Assembly (NCBI GenBank): GCA_033557465.1
Contig: CM066040.1
Location: 325,084,297 to 325,148,296 of the forward strand
Origin: Ichthyophis bannanicus
Taxonomy: Eukaryota; Chordata; Amphibia; Gymnophiona; Ichthyophiidae
DNA length: 64,000 bases
Direction: 5' to 3'
The translations under genes were made by a program, and so were the position numbers. Shown here piece by piece: positions 54,286-64,000 of this stretch; within the stretch, counting starts at the first letter, position 1; each line of letters starts with the position of its first letter. The notes beneath the pieces are model-generated. The model saw nothing but the letters and a program-made list of their open reading frames with translations. It did not search any database and was not told where the DNA came from.

Positions 54286-55195
54286 ACCCACAGATGGAGC
54301 AGCCCCTGACCACTGTGTCCAAGAAGATTATCCTGTATATATGTATTTATGTATATATGTAAATGAACTCCCCCATAGCTAAGAAGTGTTAACTCTGTAT
54401 GATGTGCTTTTCTGACAATCTGTATGTAAACAAAATTTGTACCTGCCTTGATTCGGCAGTTTCACAATAGTAATCCTACCCGCTTCTGATCGCTGGAAGG
54501 AGCGGGCTACAAATGCTTGCTAAATAAATAAATAAATAAATTATAATGCCTCTATATCATTCCATGGTGAGACCGCACCTTGAATATTGTGTGCAATTCT
54601 GGTCGCCGTATCTTAAAAAGGATATAGCGTTATTAGAAAAGGTTCAGAGAAGAGCCACCAAAATGGTAAAGGGGATGGAAGGATACTCCTATGAAGAAAG
54701 GCTAAAAAGGATAGGGCTCTTTAACCTGGAAAAGAGACGGCTGAGGGGAGATATGATAGAAGTCTATAAATTAATGAACGGAGTGGAACGGGTAAACGTA
54801 GATCAACTGTTTATGTTATCAGAATATAGAAAGACTAGGGGACATGCAATGAAGCTACAGGGTAAAATATTTAAGACTAATAAAAGAAAATATTTTTTCA
54901 CTCAACGTGTAATCAAACTCTGGAATTTGTTACCGGAGGATGTAGTAAAGGCTGTTAGTGTAGCTGGGTTTAAAAAAGGTTTGGACAAGTTCCTGGAGGA
55001 AAGGTCCATAAACCATTATTAAGAAGGGAACCAAGATATCAATGCTTGACCCAGTACAAGCATTGCAGAATCTGTGTCTTTTGGGGAAACTGCTAGGTAC
55101 ATATGACCTAGATTGGCCACTGTTGGAAACAGGATACTGGGCTTGATGGACCTTGGTCTGACCCAGTATGGCATATCTTATGTTCTTATGTTACA

Positions 55196-55539
55196 TAGTG
55201 TGTAGAATCCATTGCCACCTCATTGCTTGTAAGATAACATGTGCTGCACAGCCCCACTATTCCTCTTCTATTGCCACACATCACATTGTCCTTCTTTTCT
55301 TCATACTCCCCGTTTCCCCTCCTACCAGCACCCTCATTCCTTCCCCCCTATTCCCCCTTTACCTTCCTCACTTCTCCCTCCATTCTGTCCTCTAACCTAT
55401 CATCAGCTCTTGAGCTTCATCATGCTCGCTCTCTCTCTCAGTCAACCCTTCCCCTCTCTCCCTAAGGCAACCCCACCCTCGTTTCCGCCGTACTGTCTCC
55501 TCTCTATCCCGCTCTCTGCTACTCCTTCTTCTTCTCTCA
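55196..55539. other. pyrimidine-rich DNA before the L2 coding region
   Basis: C/T-rich, with CCTTTACC and TCTCTCTC words. It is probably the 5' untranslated part of the next L2 LINE; the element's 5' border with the CR1 tail at 55195 is not clear. Confidence 0.45.
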
Positions 55540-58500
55540 TCCGGTAATATCAATCCCAACCCTGGCCCCCCTCGATTTCTATCTCACTCTGAGAAGAGAT
55601 CCTCTCGTAACTTGTCTAATCTCATCCACATCCCTCTCCTTTCCCCTTCCACTCTCCCTCCCTCCCTCATATGCCTTATGGAATGCACACTCATCCAGAG
55701 ATATCAACCCCAACCCTTGCCCCTCTAGATTTCTGCCTCACTTTAAAATGAGATCCTCACGTAATTTGTCTAATCTCATCCGTATCCCCCTCCTTTCCCC
55801 TTCCACAGTAGAGATATCCAGAGATATCAACCCCAACCCTAGCCCCTCTAGATTTCTATCTCACTCTGAGAAGAAATCCTCATGTAACTTGTCTAAACTC
55901 ATCCATATCCCTCTCCTTTCTCCTTCCACTCCCCCTCCCTCATATGCCTTATGGAATGCACACTTATACAGGGAAATCAACCCCAACCCTGGCCCCCCTA
56001 GATCTCTGTCTCACCCTGAAATGAGATCATCTCGTAACGTGTCTAATCTCATCCAAATCAACCCCAACCCTGGCCCCCCTAGATCTCTGTCTCACCCTAA
56101 AATGAGATCCTCTCGTAACTTGTCTAATCTCATCCAAATCCCTCTCCTTTCCCCTTCCACTCTCCCCTTCTCATGTGCCTCGTGGAACGCACACTCTGTC
56201 TCTAATAAACTTGCTTTTACTCATGATCTCTTTATCTCTAACGCTCTACATCTTCTTGCTCTAACTGAGACCTGGCTCCTCCCAGATGATACCGCATCCA
56301 TTGCTGCTCTCTGCCACGGGGTCTATCAGTTCTCCCATACGCCTCGTTCCACTGGCCGTGGTGGTGGTGTTGGGCTTCTACTTTCTCCCTCTTGCCAATT
56401 CCAACCCCTTCCGCTGCCTCAGTCTCAGTCCTTTCTCTCTTTTGAAGTCCAATCCATTTGCCTCTTCACACCACTTCCTCTCCAAGTAGCTGTTATTTAT
56501 TGCCCTCCTGACAAATCAGCTTCTACCTTCCTTATTGACTTTGACTCCTGGCTTTCCATCTTTCTGGATTCCTCTTCCCCCGCTCTTATTCTTGGGGATT
56601 TTAACATCCACGTCGATAACCCCTCTGATCCCCATGCTTTAAAGCTCCTCGCCCTTACCTCCTCATTTGACCTCCAACTTTGTTCCACTGCCCCCACCCA
56701 CCAGCACGGCCACTGCCTTGACCTGATACTTTTCTCTAATTCCTCTCCCTCGAACTTCCGTAGCTCAGTTCTTCCCTTATCTTACCATCACCTTTTAAGC
56801 TTTAATCTCCATCTCCCGCTGCCTCAACCTCGTCCTGTCTCCTCCAACCTATTTAGAAACCTTCATACTATTGACCGCTTGACTCTCTCCTCCACCATCT
56901 CCCCATCTCTTTCTTCCATTATGTCTTCCAAGTCCATTGACGAGGCAGTAACCTCCTATAATGCTGCACTCTCCTCGGCTCTGGATGCTCTCGTCCCACC
57001 CACCCCACGTCCTCTGAGACGTTCTGCTCCCCAGCCCTGGCTTTCATCCACTACCCGCTATCTATGCTCCTGTGTCCGTTCCGCTGAACGTGCTTGGCTC
57101 AAATCCCGCTCCCCAAAAGACTTTCTACACTTCAAATTCATGCTTGGCTTTTTTGAATCAGCCATAGCTCTTGCCAAACAAGACTACTACGTCCATCTGA
57201 CTAACTCTCTTGCCTCCGATCCTCGCCGTCTCTTTAATACTCTCAGTTCTCTCTTCAAGGTGCTTCACCCCTGGTTTCTCCTTCCCTTCCTGCCCAAACC
57301 CTGGCTGACTACTTCCATGACAAAATCCACAAGATCACCCTCCAATTCCCCACTTCTTCAACTACTTCCCTTCCTCCCCCTCTTCACTCCCAATTCTCCC
57401 CTCTCCCATCCCTACTACCTCTGCAACCCTCTCTTCCTTCCCCGTGATCTCTGAAGAGGAAACCGCACTCCTCCTTTCTTCCTGCAAACCCACCTCCTGT
57501 TCCTCTGATCCTATCCCCACCCATCTCCTAAGCCCCATCTCCTCCACCATTGTCCCTTCCATCTCTCATATTCTCAGCCTATCGCTCTCCACTGCTACCT
57601 TCCCTGCTGACTTCAAGCAAGCTGTGGTCACACCTCTCCTCAAAAAACCCTCACTTGATCCCACCTGTCCTTCTAACTATCGACCCATCTCTCTCCTTCC
57701 CTTCATATCTAAACTACTTGAACGCGCAGTCCACCGCTGCTGCCTCGACTTCCTCTCCTCTCATGCCCTCCTGGATCCTTTACAGTCTGGCCTCCATCCC
57801 TTACACTCTACTGAAATGGCTCTTACCAAAGTCTCCAGTGACTTGTTCCTGGCAAAATCCAAGGGCCTCTACTCTGTCCTCATCCTTCTTGACCTCTCTG
57901 CTGCTTTTGACACTGTTGACCACAACCTTCTCCTCGATACCCTGTCCTCGCTTGGTTTTAGGGGCCCTGTACTATCCTGGTTCTCCTCCTACCTCTCCCA
58001 TCGCACTTTCAGTGTGTGCTGTGGCGGCTCCTCCTCCTCTCCTACCCCGCTCCCAGTTGGTGTACCCCAGGGATCTGTCCTGGGTCCGCTCCTTTTCTCT
58101 CTCTATACCCAATCCCTTGGTGCGCTTATCTCTTCCCATGGCTTTTGGTACCATCTTTATGCCGATGACTCCCAAATCTACCTCTCTACACCTGAAATCT
58201 CTCCGGCAATCCAGACCAAGATCTCTGCCTGCCTGTCTGACATTGCTGCCTGGATGTCTCACCGTCGCTTGAAATTGAACATGGCCAAGACTGAACTCCT
58301 TATCTTTCCCCCAACACCTCCCCTCCTCTTCCTCCTCTCTCAGTCTCTGTGGATAACTCTGTAATCCTTCCTGTTCCCTCGGCCCGCAATCTGGGGGTTA
58401 TCTTTGACTCCTCTCTCTCTTTCTCCACACATATCCAGCTCGTAGCTAAGACCTGCTGTTTCTTTCTCTACAACATTAACAAAATCCACCTCTTCCTTTC

Positions 58501-59198
58501 TGAATGCACTACTAAAACACTTGTTCACTCCTTAATCACTTCTCGTCTTGACTACTGCAACCTACTCCTTTCTGGTCTCCCTGTGAACCATCTCTTTCCC
58601 CTTCAATCTATTCAACATTCTGCTGCGTGATTAATTTTCCGCCAGCCTCACCATACCCACATTACTCCTCTTCTCAAGTCACTGCACTGGCTCTCTATCT
58701 GTTTCCGCATCCAGTTCAAGCTTCTCCTCCTGACCTATAAATGCATTCACTCTGCAGCCCCCCAGTACCTTTCATCGCTTATCTCTCCTTACAACCCCTC
58801 TCAGGAACTTCGCTCCTCTAACAAACTACTTCTATCTACACCCTCCACTCGTACTGCTAACTCCAGACTTCGCTCCTTTCACCTTGCTGCACCTTACGCC
58901 TGGAACAAGCTACCTGTGTCTTTACGCCAGGCACCCTCCCTGGCCCTCTTCAAATCCAGGTTGAAAACCCACCTCTTCACTGTTGCATTCAGATCCTGAT
59001 TTCTGTGTTTTGTCTTGACTAGATTGTAAGTGCAGTGTTTTAGTGTTTTACCCTAACTAGATTGCTAGCTCTGTGTTTTGTCTTGACTAGATTGTAAGCT
59101 CTGACGAGCAGGGACTGTCTCTTACATGTCTGTACAGCGTTGTGTACGACTAGTAGCGCTATATAAATGCTCAATAGTAGTAATAGTAGTAGTAGTTT
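55430..59198 (+). mobile_element. L2 LINE, nearly full length
   Basis: A long plus-strand L2: a repeated N-terminal region (55540-56170), endonuclease, RT and C-terminal part to about 58998, a short 3' UTR with TAGCGCTATATAAATG and a TAG/TAGTAA microsatellite ending at about 59198. The family is also present inverted at 38530-39799. Three frame changes and one in-frame stop make it inactive. Confidence 0.9.
55540..58998 (+). pseudogene. L2 ORF2 with repeated 2A-like N-terminus, APE endonuclease and RT
   Basis: The N-terminal region repeats a segment containing INPNPGP at 55546, 55700, 55823, 55973 and 56054 (reads NINPNPGP, DINPNPCP, DINPNPSP, EINPNPGP, QINPNPGP). The endonuclease follows from about 56160: SWNAHSVSNKL, LLALTETWLLPD, GRGGGVGLLLS, LILGDFNIHVDNP, HGHCLDLILF. 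After a frameshift near 57274, RT occupies about 57444-58270: [61 protein letters not shown] frameshift near 58330 leads to ARNLGVIFDSSLSF and SRLDYCNLLLSGLP, and a TGA (58628-58630) precedes KSLHWLSICFRIQFK and LRSFHLAAPYAWNKLP. The first repeat is in a different frame from the rest. Confidence 0.9.
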
Positions 59199-59757
59199 CC
59201 TTCCATCCCCTTTACCATTTTGGTGGCTCTTCTCTGTACCTTTTCTAATAACGCTATATCCTTTTTAAGATACAGTGACCAGAATTGCACACAATATTCA
59301 AGGTGCAGTCACACCATGGAACGATACAGAGGCATTATAATATGCTTTGTTTTATTCTCCATTCCTTTCCTTATGATACCTAGCATTCTATTTGCTCTCT
59401 TGGCCGCCGCTGCACACTGGGTGGAAAGTTTCAACATGCTATCCATGATGACACCTAAATCTTTTTCCTAGGTGGTGGTTCCTAATGTAGAACCTTTATT
59501 TATTTATTTATTTTTCTTATATACCACGCTCTTTTAATCAGTGCGGTTTACATATGAACAAATATAAACACAATGACACAGACAGCATTGGTTTTTTACA
59601 AAGAACAGGGTACATCGTGCATCGTGTAACCATAGTTTGGGTTGTTCTTTCCTATGTGCATAAAGTTTCACTTGTCCACATTAAATTTTATCTGTCATTT
59701 GGATGCCCGGTCTTCCAGTTAATCAAGGTCCTCTTGCAATTCTACTTTTTGATGTCA
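59199..59757 (-). mobile_element. CR1 LINE fragment (antisense) with nested LINE tail
   Basis: The plus strand is the inverted form of CR1 around 7930-8330 (compare the inverted words for [10 protein letters not shown] and ANRMLGII). Interrupted at about 59495-59625 by a (TTTA)n plus TTATATACCACGC sequence, a bare inverted LINE/SINE 3' tail, after which CR1 continues to about 59757. No intact frame. Confidence 0.82.
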
Positions 59758-60391
59758 TAAAGAATCAATCTACGTCTACCCGTTACACTCCATTCATTAA
59801 TTTACAGACCTCTATCATATCTCCCTTCAGCCATCTCTTTTCCAGGTTGAAAAGCCCTAATCTTTTAAGCCTCTCCTCATAGGGGTATCCTTTCATACCC
59901 TTTACCATTTTGGTGACTCTTTTCTGTACCTTTTCTAATTCTGCTATATCCTTTTTAAGATTCGGCGACCAGAGTTGCACACAATATTCAAAGTGCGGTT
60001 GCACCATGGAACGATACAGAGGTATTATAATATCCTTTATTCTCCATTCCTTTCCTTATGATTTCTAGCATTTTATTTGCCTTCTTGGCTGCCACTGCAC
60101 ACTGGGCGGAGTGTTTCAAAGTGTTATCCATGATGACGCCTAAATCTTTTTCCTGGGTGTTGGTTCCTAATGTGGAACCTTGCATCGTGTAACCATAGTT
60201 TGGGTTGTTCTTTCCTAGATATATAACTTTGCACTTGTCCACATTAAATTTCATCTGCCATTTGAATGTCTAGTCTTCCAGTTTATCAAGATCCTCTTGC
60301 AATTTTTCACAATCCTCTTGGGTTTTAACAACTTTGAATAACGTTGTTTCATCTGTAAATTTGATTACCTCACTCATTATTCCCAATCTCC
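59758..60391 (-). mobile_element. second CR1 LINE fragment (antisense)
   Basis: Starts again farther downstream in CR1 (inverted MIEVCKLMNGV region) and runs back to the VIKFADDTKLF box, so it overlaps the region covered by the preceding fragment and is a separate copy. The minus-strand frames 59783-60007 and 59988-60254 carry HFEYCVQLWSPNLKKD and MKFNVDKCKVIYLGKNN. Ends at the DIRS border. Confidence 0.85.
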
Positions 60392-60765
60392 AGGAACAAG
60401 CAGGAATGTAGTCACTTATGGATATCGTCGGCACCGACGGAGCCCGCGCGGGAACACTCCCCAGCGTCCAATAGGAAAGCTTTTGGGAGCATCCCACTGT
60501 GCCAGCGCCACTGCCTTCCCACCTTTCCAACTCTCCCTCTTCAGTTTTTCATTTTCCATGGAGCCGACAGGCAGCAAACTCTGTCACCACAGAAAATCTT
60601 CTTTTTTGTGGTCGCGTCTGCCTTCCTGTCGACGCCTTTACCGGTACCATCGGTGCTTACCTTCTTTTCTTATTTCTTTAAAAAAAAAAAGACTTCTTTT
60701 TTGAGGGTCTATCCCCTCTTGGTGCTAGACGCCATTTTGGGCACTAGGCCCTCTTTTCTTCTAAA

Positions 60766-62345
60766 ATGGAGAAACCATCTAATGGTTTCAAAAAATGTTC
60801 AAAATGTAGCAGCATCATTTCTGCTACCGATACCCATGATTGGTGTCTTAAATGTTTAGGTCCTGACCATTTGCCATTGGAGTGTCTCCTTTGCAGAAAG
60901 ATGACCAAGAGAGGTCTGCAGAACAGAGTTGCAAAACTCGGCACCCTCTTTGCCTCAGATGCAATGTCCATTGCATTGACTTCCTCCAGGGCTTCATCTT
61001 CCTCCCATGTATCTCAGGTAACTAAACCCAGATCGTCCAAGACCGGCCGGTCCTCAAAGGGTAGATCTCCTTCCAAGCATCAAGATGCTTCTAGCGTTGC
61101 CCTCGAGGAAAACACATTGGCCAAACAGCCCCGGCGGGAGGCCTCTGCCTCCAAAGCATTAACGGGGTTCCATGATGTTCCCGAAGCTTCCACCTCCGGA
61201 AACCTCTTGGTGCCATGTTCTGGTGTCATGGCCTGCTCCGCCGTTACCGACACCCAGACAAAAGTGGGCTCCATGGATCTACCTATCCTGGCCATCGAGT
61301 GCAGTCTTGCGGCACTCTTAGCAGCTTTGGTACTGCTAAGGCCGCTACAGTCGGTTCCGCAGTCATCGGTACTGATATCGGTACCGAATGTACCTGCTTC
61401 GACCGAAGCGCCTCTCTCCATGCTTCCTCCCATACTGGCCCTTGAATTGATATCCGGTATTGAGGGTCTGGTATCGAGGCAGTCCAATGCCGACTTCGAT
61501 CGGTACCGGCGTCAAGCAATATGACAACATCCGGCACAGAGATATTTTGAGTCCTCCGATTCTGATGATTCCAAGGACTCTGTCGGTACCGGAGTTGTCC
61601 TTTTGGAAGATCCCTCTCCTTCACCACAGCGTTGGATGTCTCCACCAGAGGACATGTCCTTTCAGGACTTCATACGTGATGTAGCACGGGGACTCTTGAT
61701 CACCATGACCCCGTAGAAGGAACCGAGAGCTGAAGAATTAGAAATTTTTCAGTATCCGACAGCTCCTAAGGATGCGACTACCCTTCCCATTCACTGAATA
61801 TTGCATGACCTCATGCTAAGGATGTGGGAAATGCCTTTAACGGTGTCCCCACACTCTCGGAGACTCAATACAATGTACCGAGTTCCACAATGCCCTGGTT
61901 TTCAGAAAACACAATTACCACACCATTCTATGGTAGTGGAATCAGCAATGCATAGAATCAAGAGTGCTAAGACGCATTCTTCCAACCATCCAGGTCATGA
62001 AGCGAGGACATTTGATGCCTTCAGGCTTTGATGCTTTCAATCCTCGATGCTATCAGCCAGAATAAGTTCTGACATTCTCTATATAGGAATGTTTCTTAGG
62101 GAGGTTACCAGAGATCTGGAACTCATGGCTCCACTTCTCCCCGATGACAAGAGGGCTGACTTCCTCACTCTGGTCAAACATGCCCAGAATGTGTCTAAGT
62201 TTATGAACTATCCATCTTACACCCAGGCTGTCCACTGCCCAGTTCATACTCCCCAAAAAGGGCAACAACAACCCAAACAACAGAGGAAGGCCCAAGTACC
62301 CAAAGCTCAACCAGCTCAGCAGACACAGCCTCCTCAGGGGCTTTG
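60766..62345 (+). pseudogene. DIRS ORF1 (gag-like), second copy
   Basis: 60766-61524 starts at an ATG and has the same Cys/His cluster as 23290 (FKKCSKCSSIIS, DTHDWCLKCLGPDH, CLLCRKM), then Ser-rich sequence. The conserved helical block is broken into pieces: 61801-62031 (LMLRMWEMP, PHHSMVVESAMHR) and 62047-62346 (YIGMFLREVTRDL, KHAQNVSKFMNY, a Gln/Pro/Lys-rich tail). At least three frame disruptions, and the block between is shorter than in the first DIRS. Confidence 0.78.
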
Positions 62346-62399
62346 ACTCCTTCCTAGAGAATCTAGTCATCCTACCTCTAAAAGGTCCAGAGCCTCTCA

Positions 62400-63832
62400 C
62401 CATTCCAGGCAGACTCTGTCATTTCACCGAAAGGTGGCAACAGATAACATCAGAGCAGTGGACTCTCTCCAGTGTAACAGAGGGGTACAAACTCCATTTC
62501 CACAGTATGCCCCCTCCCACCATCACAAGACAGTTCAATTCTCGGGGTCCCTTCACCACTCTCTTGTGTCAAGAGGTCACCTCACTACTTGCTCAAGGAG
62601 CAATAGAAGAGGTACCTCTATCCCAACAGGGCACGGGATTCTACTCCCCCTACTTCCTCATCCCAAAGAAAACAGGGGGATACAGGCCCATACAGGACCT
62701 CAGGGAGTTGAACAAGTATCTGTTCCGAGAAAAATTCAAGATGATCTCTCTCAGAACACTTCTTCCTTACATTCAGAGTCAGGATTGGCTATGTTCTCTA
62801 GATTTAAAGGATGCATATACACATATCCTCATTCATACAGATCACAGGAGGTTTCTTCGATTCCTCTTTCAAGGAAGACATTACCAGTACAGGGTTCTAC
62901 CCTTTTGAATGGCTTCTGCCCCAAGAGTCTTCACAAAATGCATGGCAGTAGTAGCAGCATTCCTGAGGACTCTGGGGATATTCGTCTTCCCCTACTTAGA
63001 CGACTGGCTCATCTGAACATCAGATGCTCCAGAAGCCAGCTCCGCTCTCTCCTGTACAATGCAAATCCTGCAGTACCTGGGACTAGTCAAAAACCTCCCA
63101 AAATCTCATCTCACCCCTTCTTATTCCTTAGAGTTCATAGGGGCTCTTCTAGACATAAGGCAGTCAAAGGCTTTCCTGTCATAACTGTGTTGTACTCGAA
63201 TACTTCAGCTGGCCTCTCAAGCAGCTTTAAAAATTTTTCTAACATCTCGAGAAATGCTTCAGGTGCTGGGGCATATGGCATCCACTGTCCATGTGATTCC
63301 CTATGCTCGCCTACACATAAGAGCAGCCCAGTGCACCCTAGCCTCTCAGTGGACACAGGCCTCGGGCCGCCTGGGGGACAAAATCAGAAACTCGACACGT
63401 CTCATTTCGTCCCTACAATGGTGGCAATCACTGAAAAACCTTCTCGTAGGGTCCCCTTTTCAGCAGCCACTGCACCAAGCCACCTTGACAACAGATGCAT
63501 CCAAGATAGGTTGGGGGGCTCACTTGGACAATCTCTCCACTCAAGGTCTCTGGACTGAACAAGAGGCTAGTCGTCACATAAACCTCCTGGAACTAAGAGC
63601 CATCTTCTATACTTTTCAAGTATTTCAGGCTCGCCTGAGCTACAAGACGGTTCTTGTCCAGACCGACAATCAAGTAGCCATGTTCTGTGTGAACAAGCAG
63701 GGTGGGATGGGTTCTCAGGCACTGTGCAATAAAGCTCTATGCCTCTGGGCCTTCGCCAGAGATCTTCAGATCCACTTACTAGTGGTGTATCTTCCAGGCA
63801 CACAACATCTCTTGGTAGACAAACTCTAATGC
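62400..63832 (+). pseudogene. DIRS RT-RNase H, second copy
   Basis: One frame throughout (the frame of 62507-62908 and 63254-63829) with in-frame stops at 62906-62908, at about 63014-63016 directly after YLDDWLI, and near 63181. RT boxes: GFYSPYFLIPKKTGGYRPI, SLDLKDAYTHI, YLDDWLI. RNase H: TTDASKIGWGAH, INLLELRAI, VQTDNQVAMFCVN. The 374-codon plus frame at 62434-63558 is an overlapping shadow. After LLVVYLPGTQHLLVDKL the sequence jumps into the recombinase, so the linker and N-terminal recombinase part are deleted. Confidence 0.88.
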
Positions 63833-64000
63833 AGAAAGGAATCTTCATACTCTGGATTGTAAAAGAGCTTTAGCTTTTTACCTTCAGAGAAATAAGCAAC
63901 ATAGGAAGCTTCTCAGCGTTTTGTTGCCTTTGACTCCAGTCATCTTGGATTACCAGTTTCCAAGCAAACTCTTTCTAACTGGATTGCAGATTGCATATCC
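63833..64000 (+). pseudogene. DIRS tyrosine recombinase fragment, second copy
   Basis: Reads TLDCKRALAFYLQRNKQHRK and a segment like LFLTGLQIAYP, parallel to 27670-27830 of the first DIRS (HILDCRRALSFYLERTQGHRR). The catalytic His, second Arg and Tyr would lie beyond the window. Confidence 0.7.

Larger units (their letters stand above)
47254..54540 (+). mobile_element. full-length L2-like LINE with tandem-repeat 5' region
   Basis: Everything between the two CR1 halves reads as one element: four blocks of a 41-bp monomer (47254-50256), a GC-rich then AT-rich leader (50257-51481), an endonuclease-RT coding region (about 51482-54285) and a 3' end with GCTTCTGATCGCTGGAAGG and (AAAT)n at about 54522-54540. 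One frameshift at a C run near 52650 is the only obvious lesion in 2.8 kb of coding sequence. The 3' end matches the truncated copies at 30890-31457, so the family is multi-copy. That the repeats belong to the element is inferred from their exact placement at its 5' border. Confidence 0.82.
47141..55195 (+). mobile_element. CR1 LINE split by a 7.3-kb LINE
   Basis: 47141-47166 is an inverted CR1 tail (ACATAAGAACATAAGATATG). From about 47168 a sense CR1 begins (CCCAGTGTGCAGCGGCGGCC, as at 8118) and stops at AAAATAAAACAAAA. It resumes at 54541 with TTATAATGCCTCTATATC, the very next CR1 sequence apart from about four missing bases, and runs to the TTCTTATG tail at 55195. The frame 54546-55022 is intact through HLEYCVQFW and [15 protein letters not shown]. 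The split marks the limits of the inserted element. Confidence 0.9.
60392..64000 (+). mobile_element. second DIRS element, left part, runs off the window
   Basis: Begins CTCCAGGAACAAGCAGGAATG, related to the left end of the DIRS at 22882, followed by GTCGGCACCGACGGAGCC. The gag-like, RT/RNase H and start of the recombinase are recognisable but full of stops. Differences from the first DIRS throughout indicate a distinct, older subfamily. It is inserted in an antisense CR1. Confidence 0.88.

Noticed and set aside
62434..63558. 374-codon plus-strand frame
   Set aside because: It overlaps the DIRS RT-RNase H in another frame; the RT motifs (SLDLKDAYTHI, YLDDWLI, TTDAS) are all in the neighbouring frame, which has stops.

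Overview
This window looks like non-coding, transposon-saturated DNA from a vertebrate with a large genome. I see no host exon, tRNA, rRNA or bacterial-type gene. Nearly every open reading frame of any length is a piece of a retroelement. The mixture points to an amphibian, with a caecilian as my best guess: CR1 LINEs with TTCTTATG-type 3' tails, several L2-type LINE families, two DIRS-type tyrosine-recombinase elements, a Penelope-like element, RTE-BovB, a tRNA-Leu-primed endogenous retrovirus without env, MIR/CORE-type SINEs, and hAT and Tc1 relics. The species assignment is inference; the element classes are read directly from motifs.

Layout. 1-1.8 kb: 3' part of an L1/Tx1-type LINE. 2.1-3.2 kb: degenerate minisatellite. 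3.4-4.2 kb: nested MITE-like repeats. 4.6-8.9 kb: almost complete CR1 (ORF1 esterase, ORF2 endonuclease-RT). 9.6-20.0 kb: an old L2-like LINE split by a SINE and by an endogenous retrovirus (11,260-19,299; 5-bp target duplication ATTTC), whose 3' LTR is itself split by an antisense L2-like LINE with an intact 470-codon frame. 20.4-22.9 kb: antisense L2-like LINE carrying a 73-bp-stem foldback insert, then an antisense Penelope-like element. 22.9-29.3 kb: complete-length DIRS element with inverted termini, internal complementary region, gag-like, RT/RNase H and tyrosine recombinase regions. 30-34 kb: LINE fragments, a hAT MITE and unassigned DNA. 34.3-38.0 kb: antisense, nearly full-length RTE-BovB. 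38.5-47.2 kb: L2, hAT, a cluster of palindromes, CR1 relatives and Tc1, deeply nested. 47.25-54.54 kb: one 7.3-kb LINE inserted in a CR1; its 5' region is four higher-order blocks of a 41-bp GC-rich monomer (66 copies), each block ending in a TATA-like motif. 55.4-59.2 kb: L2 LINE with repeated 2A-like NPGP segments. 59.2-60.4 kb: antisense CR1 pieces. 60.4 kb to the end: a second, decayed DIRS.

The genes do not form a pathway. Each set serves its own element's copying: endonuclease plus RT for target-primed reverse transcription, gag-pro-pol with LTRs for the retrovirus, RT plus tyrosine recombinase for DIRS. The nesting gives a relative chronology. The most promising novel items are the 41-bp higher-order repeat array acting as the 5' region of the 47-54 kb LINE, four same-loop stem-loops in the retroviral leader, the run of consecutive palindromes at 40.0-40.5 kb, the foldback retro-insert at 21.1 kb, and the 2A-like repeats at 55.5-56.1 kb.
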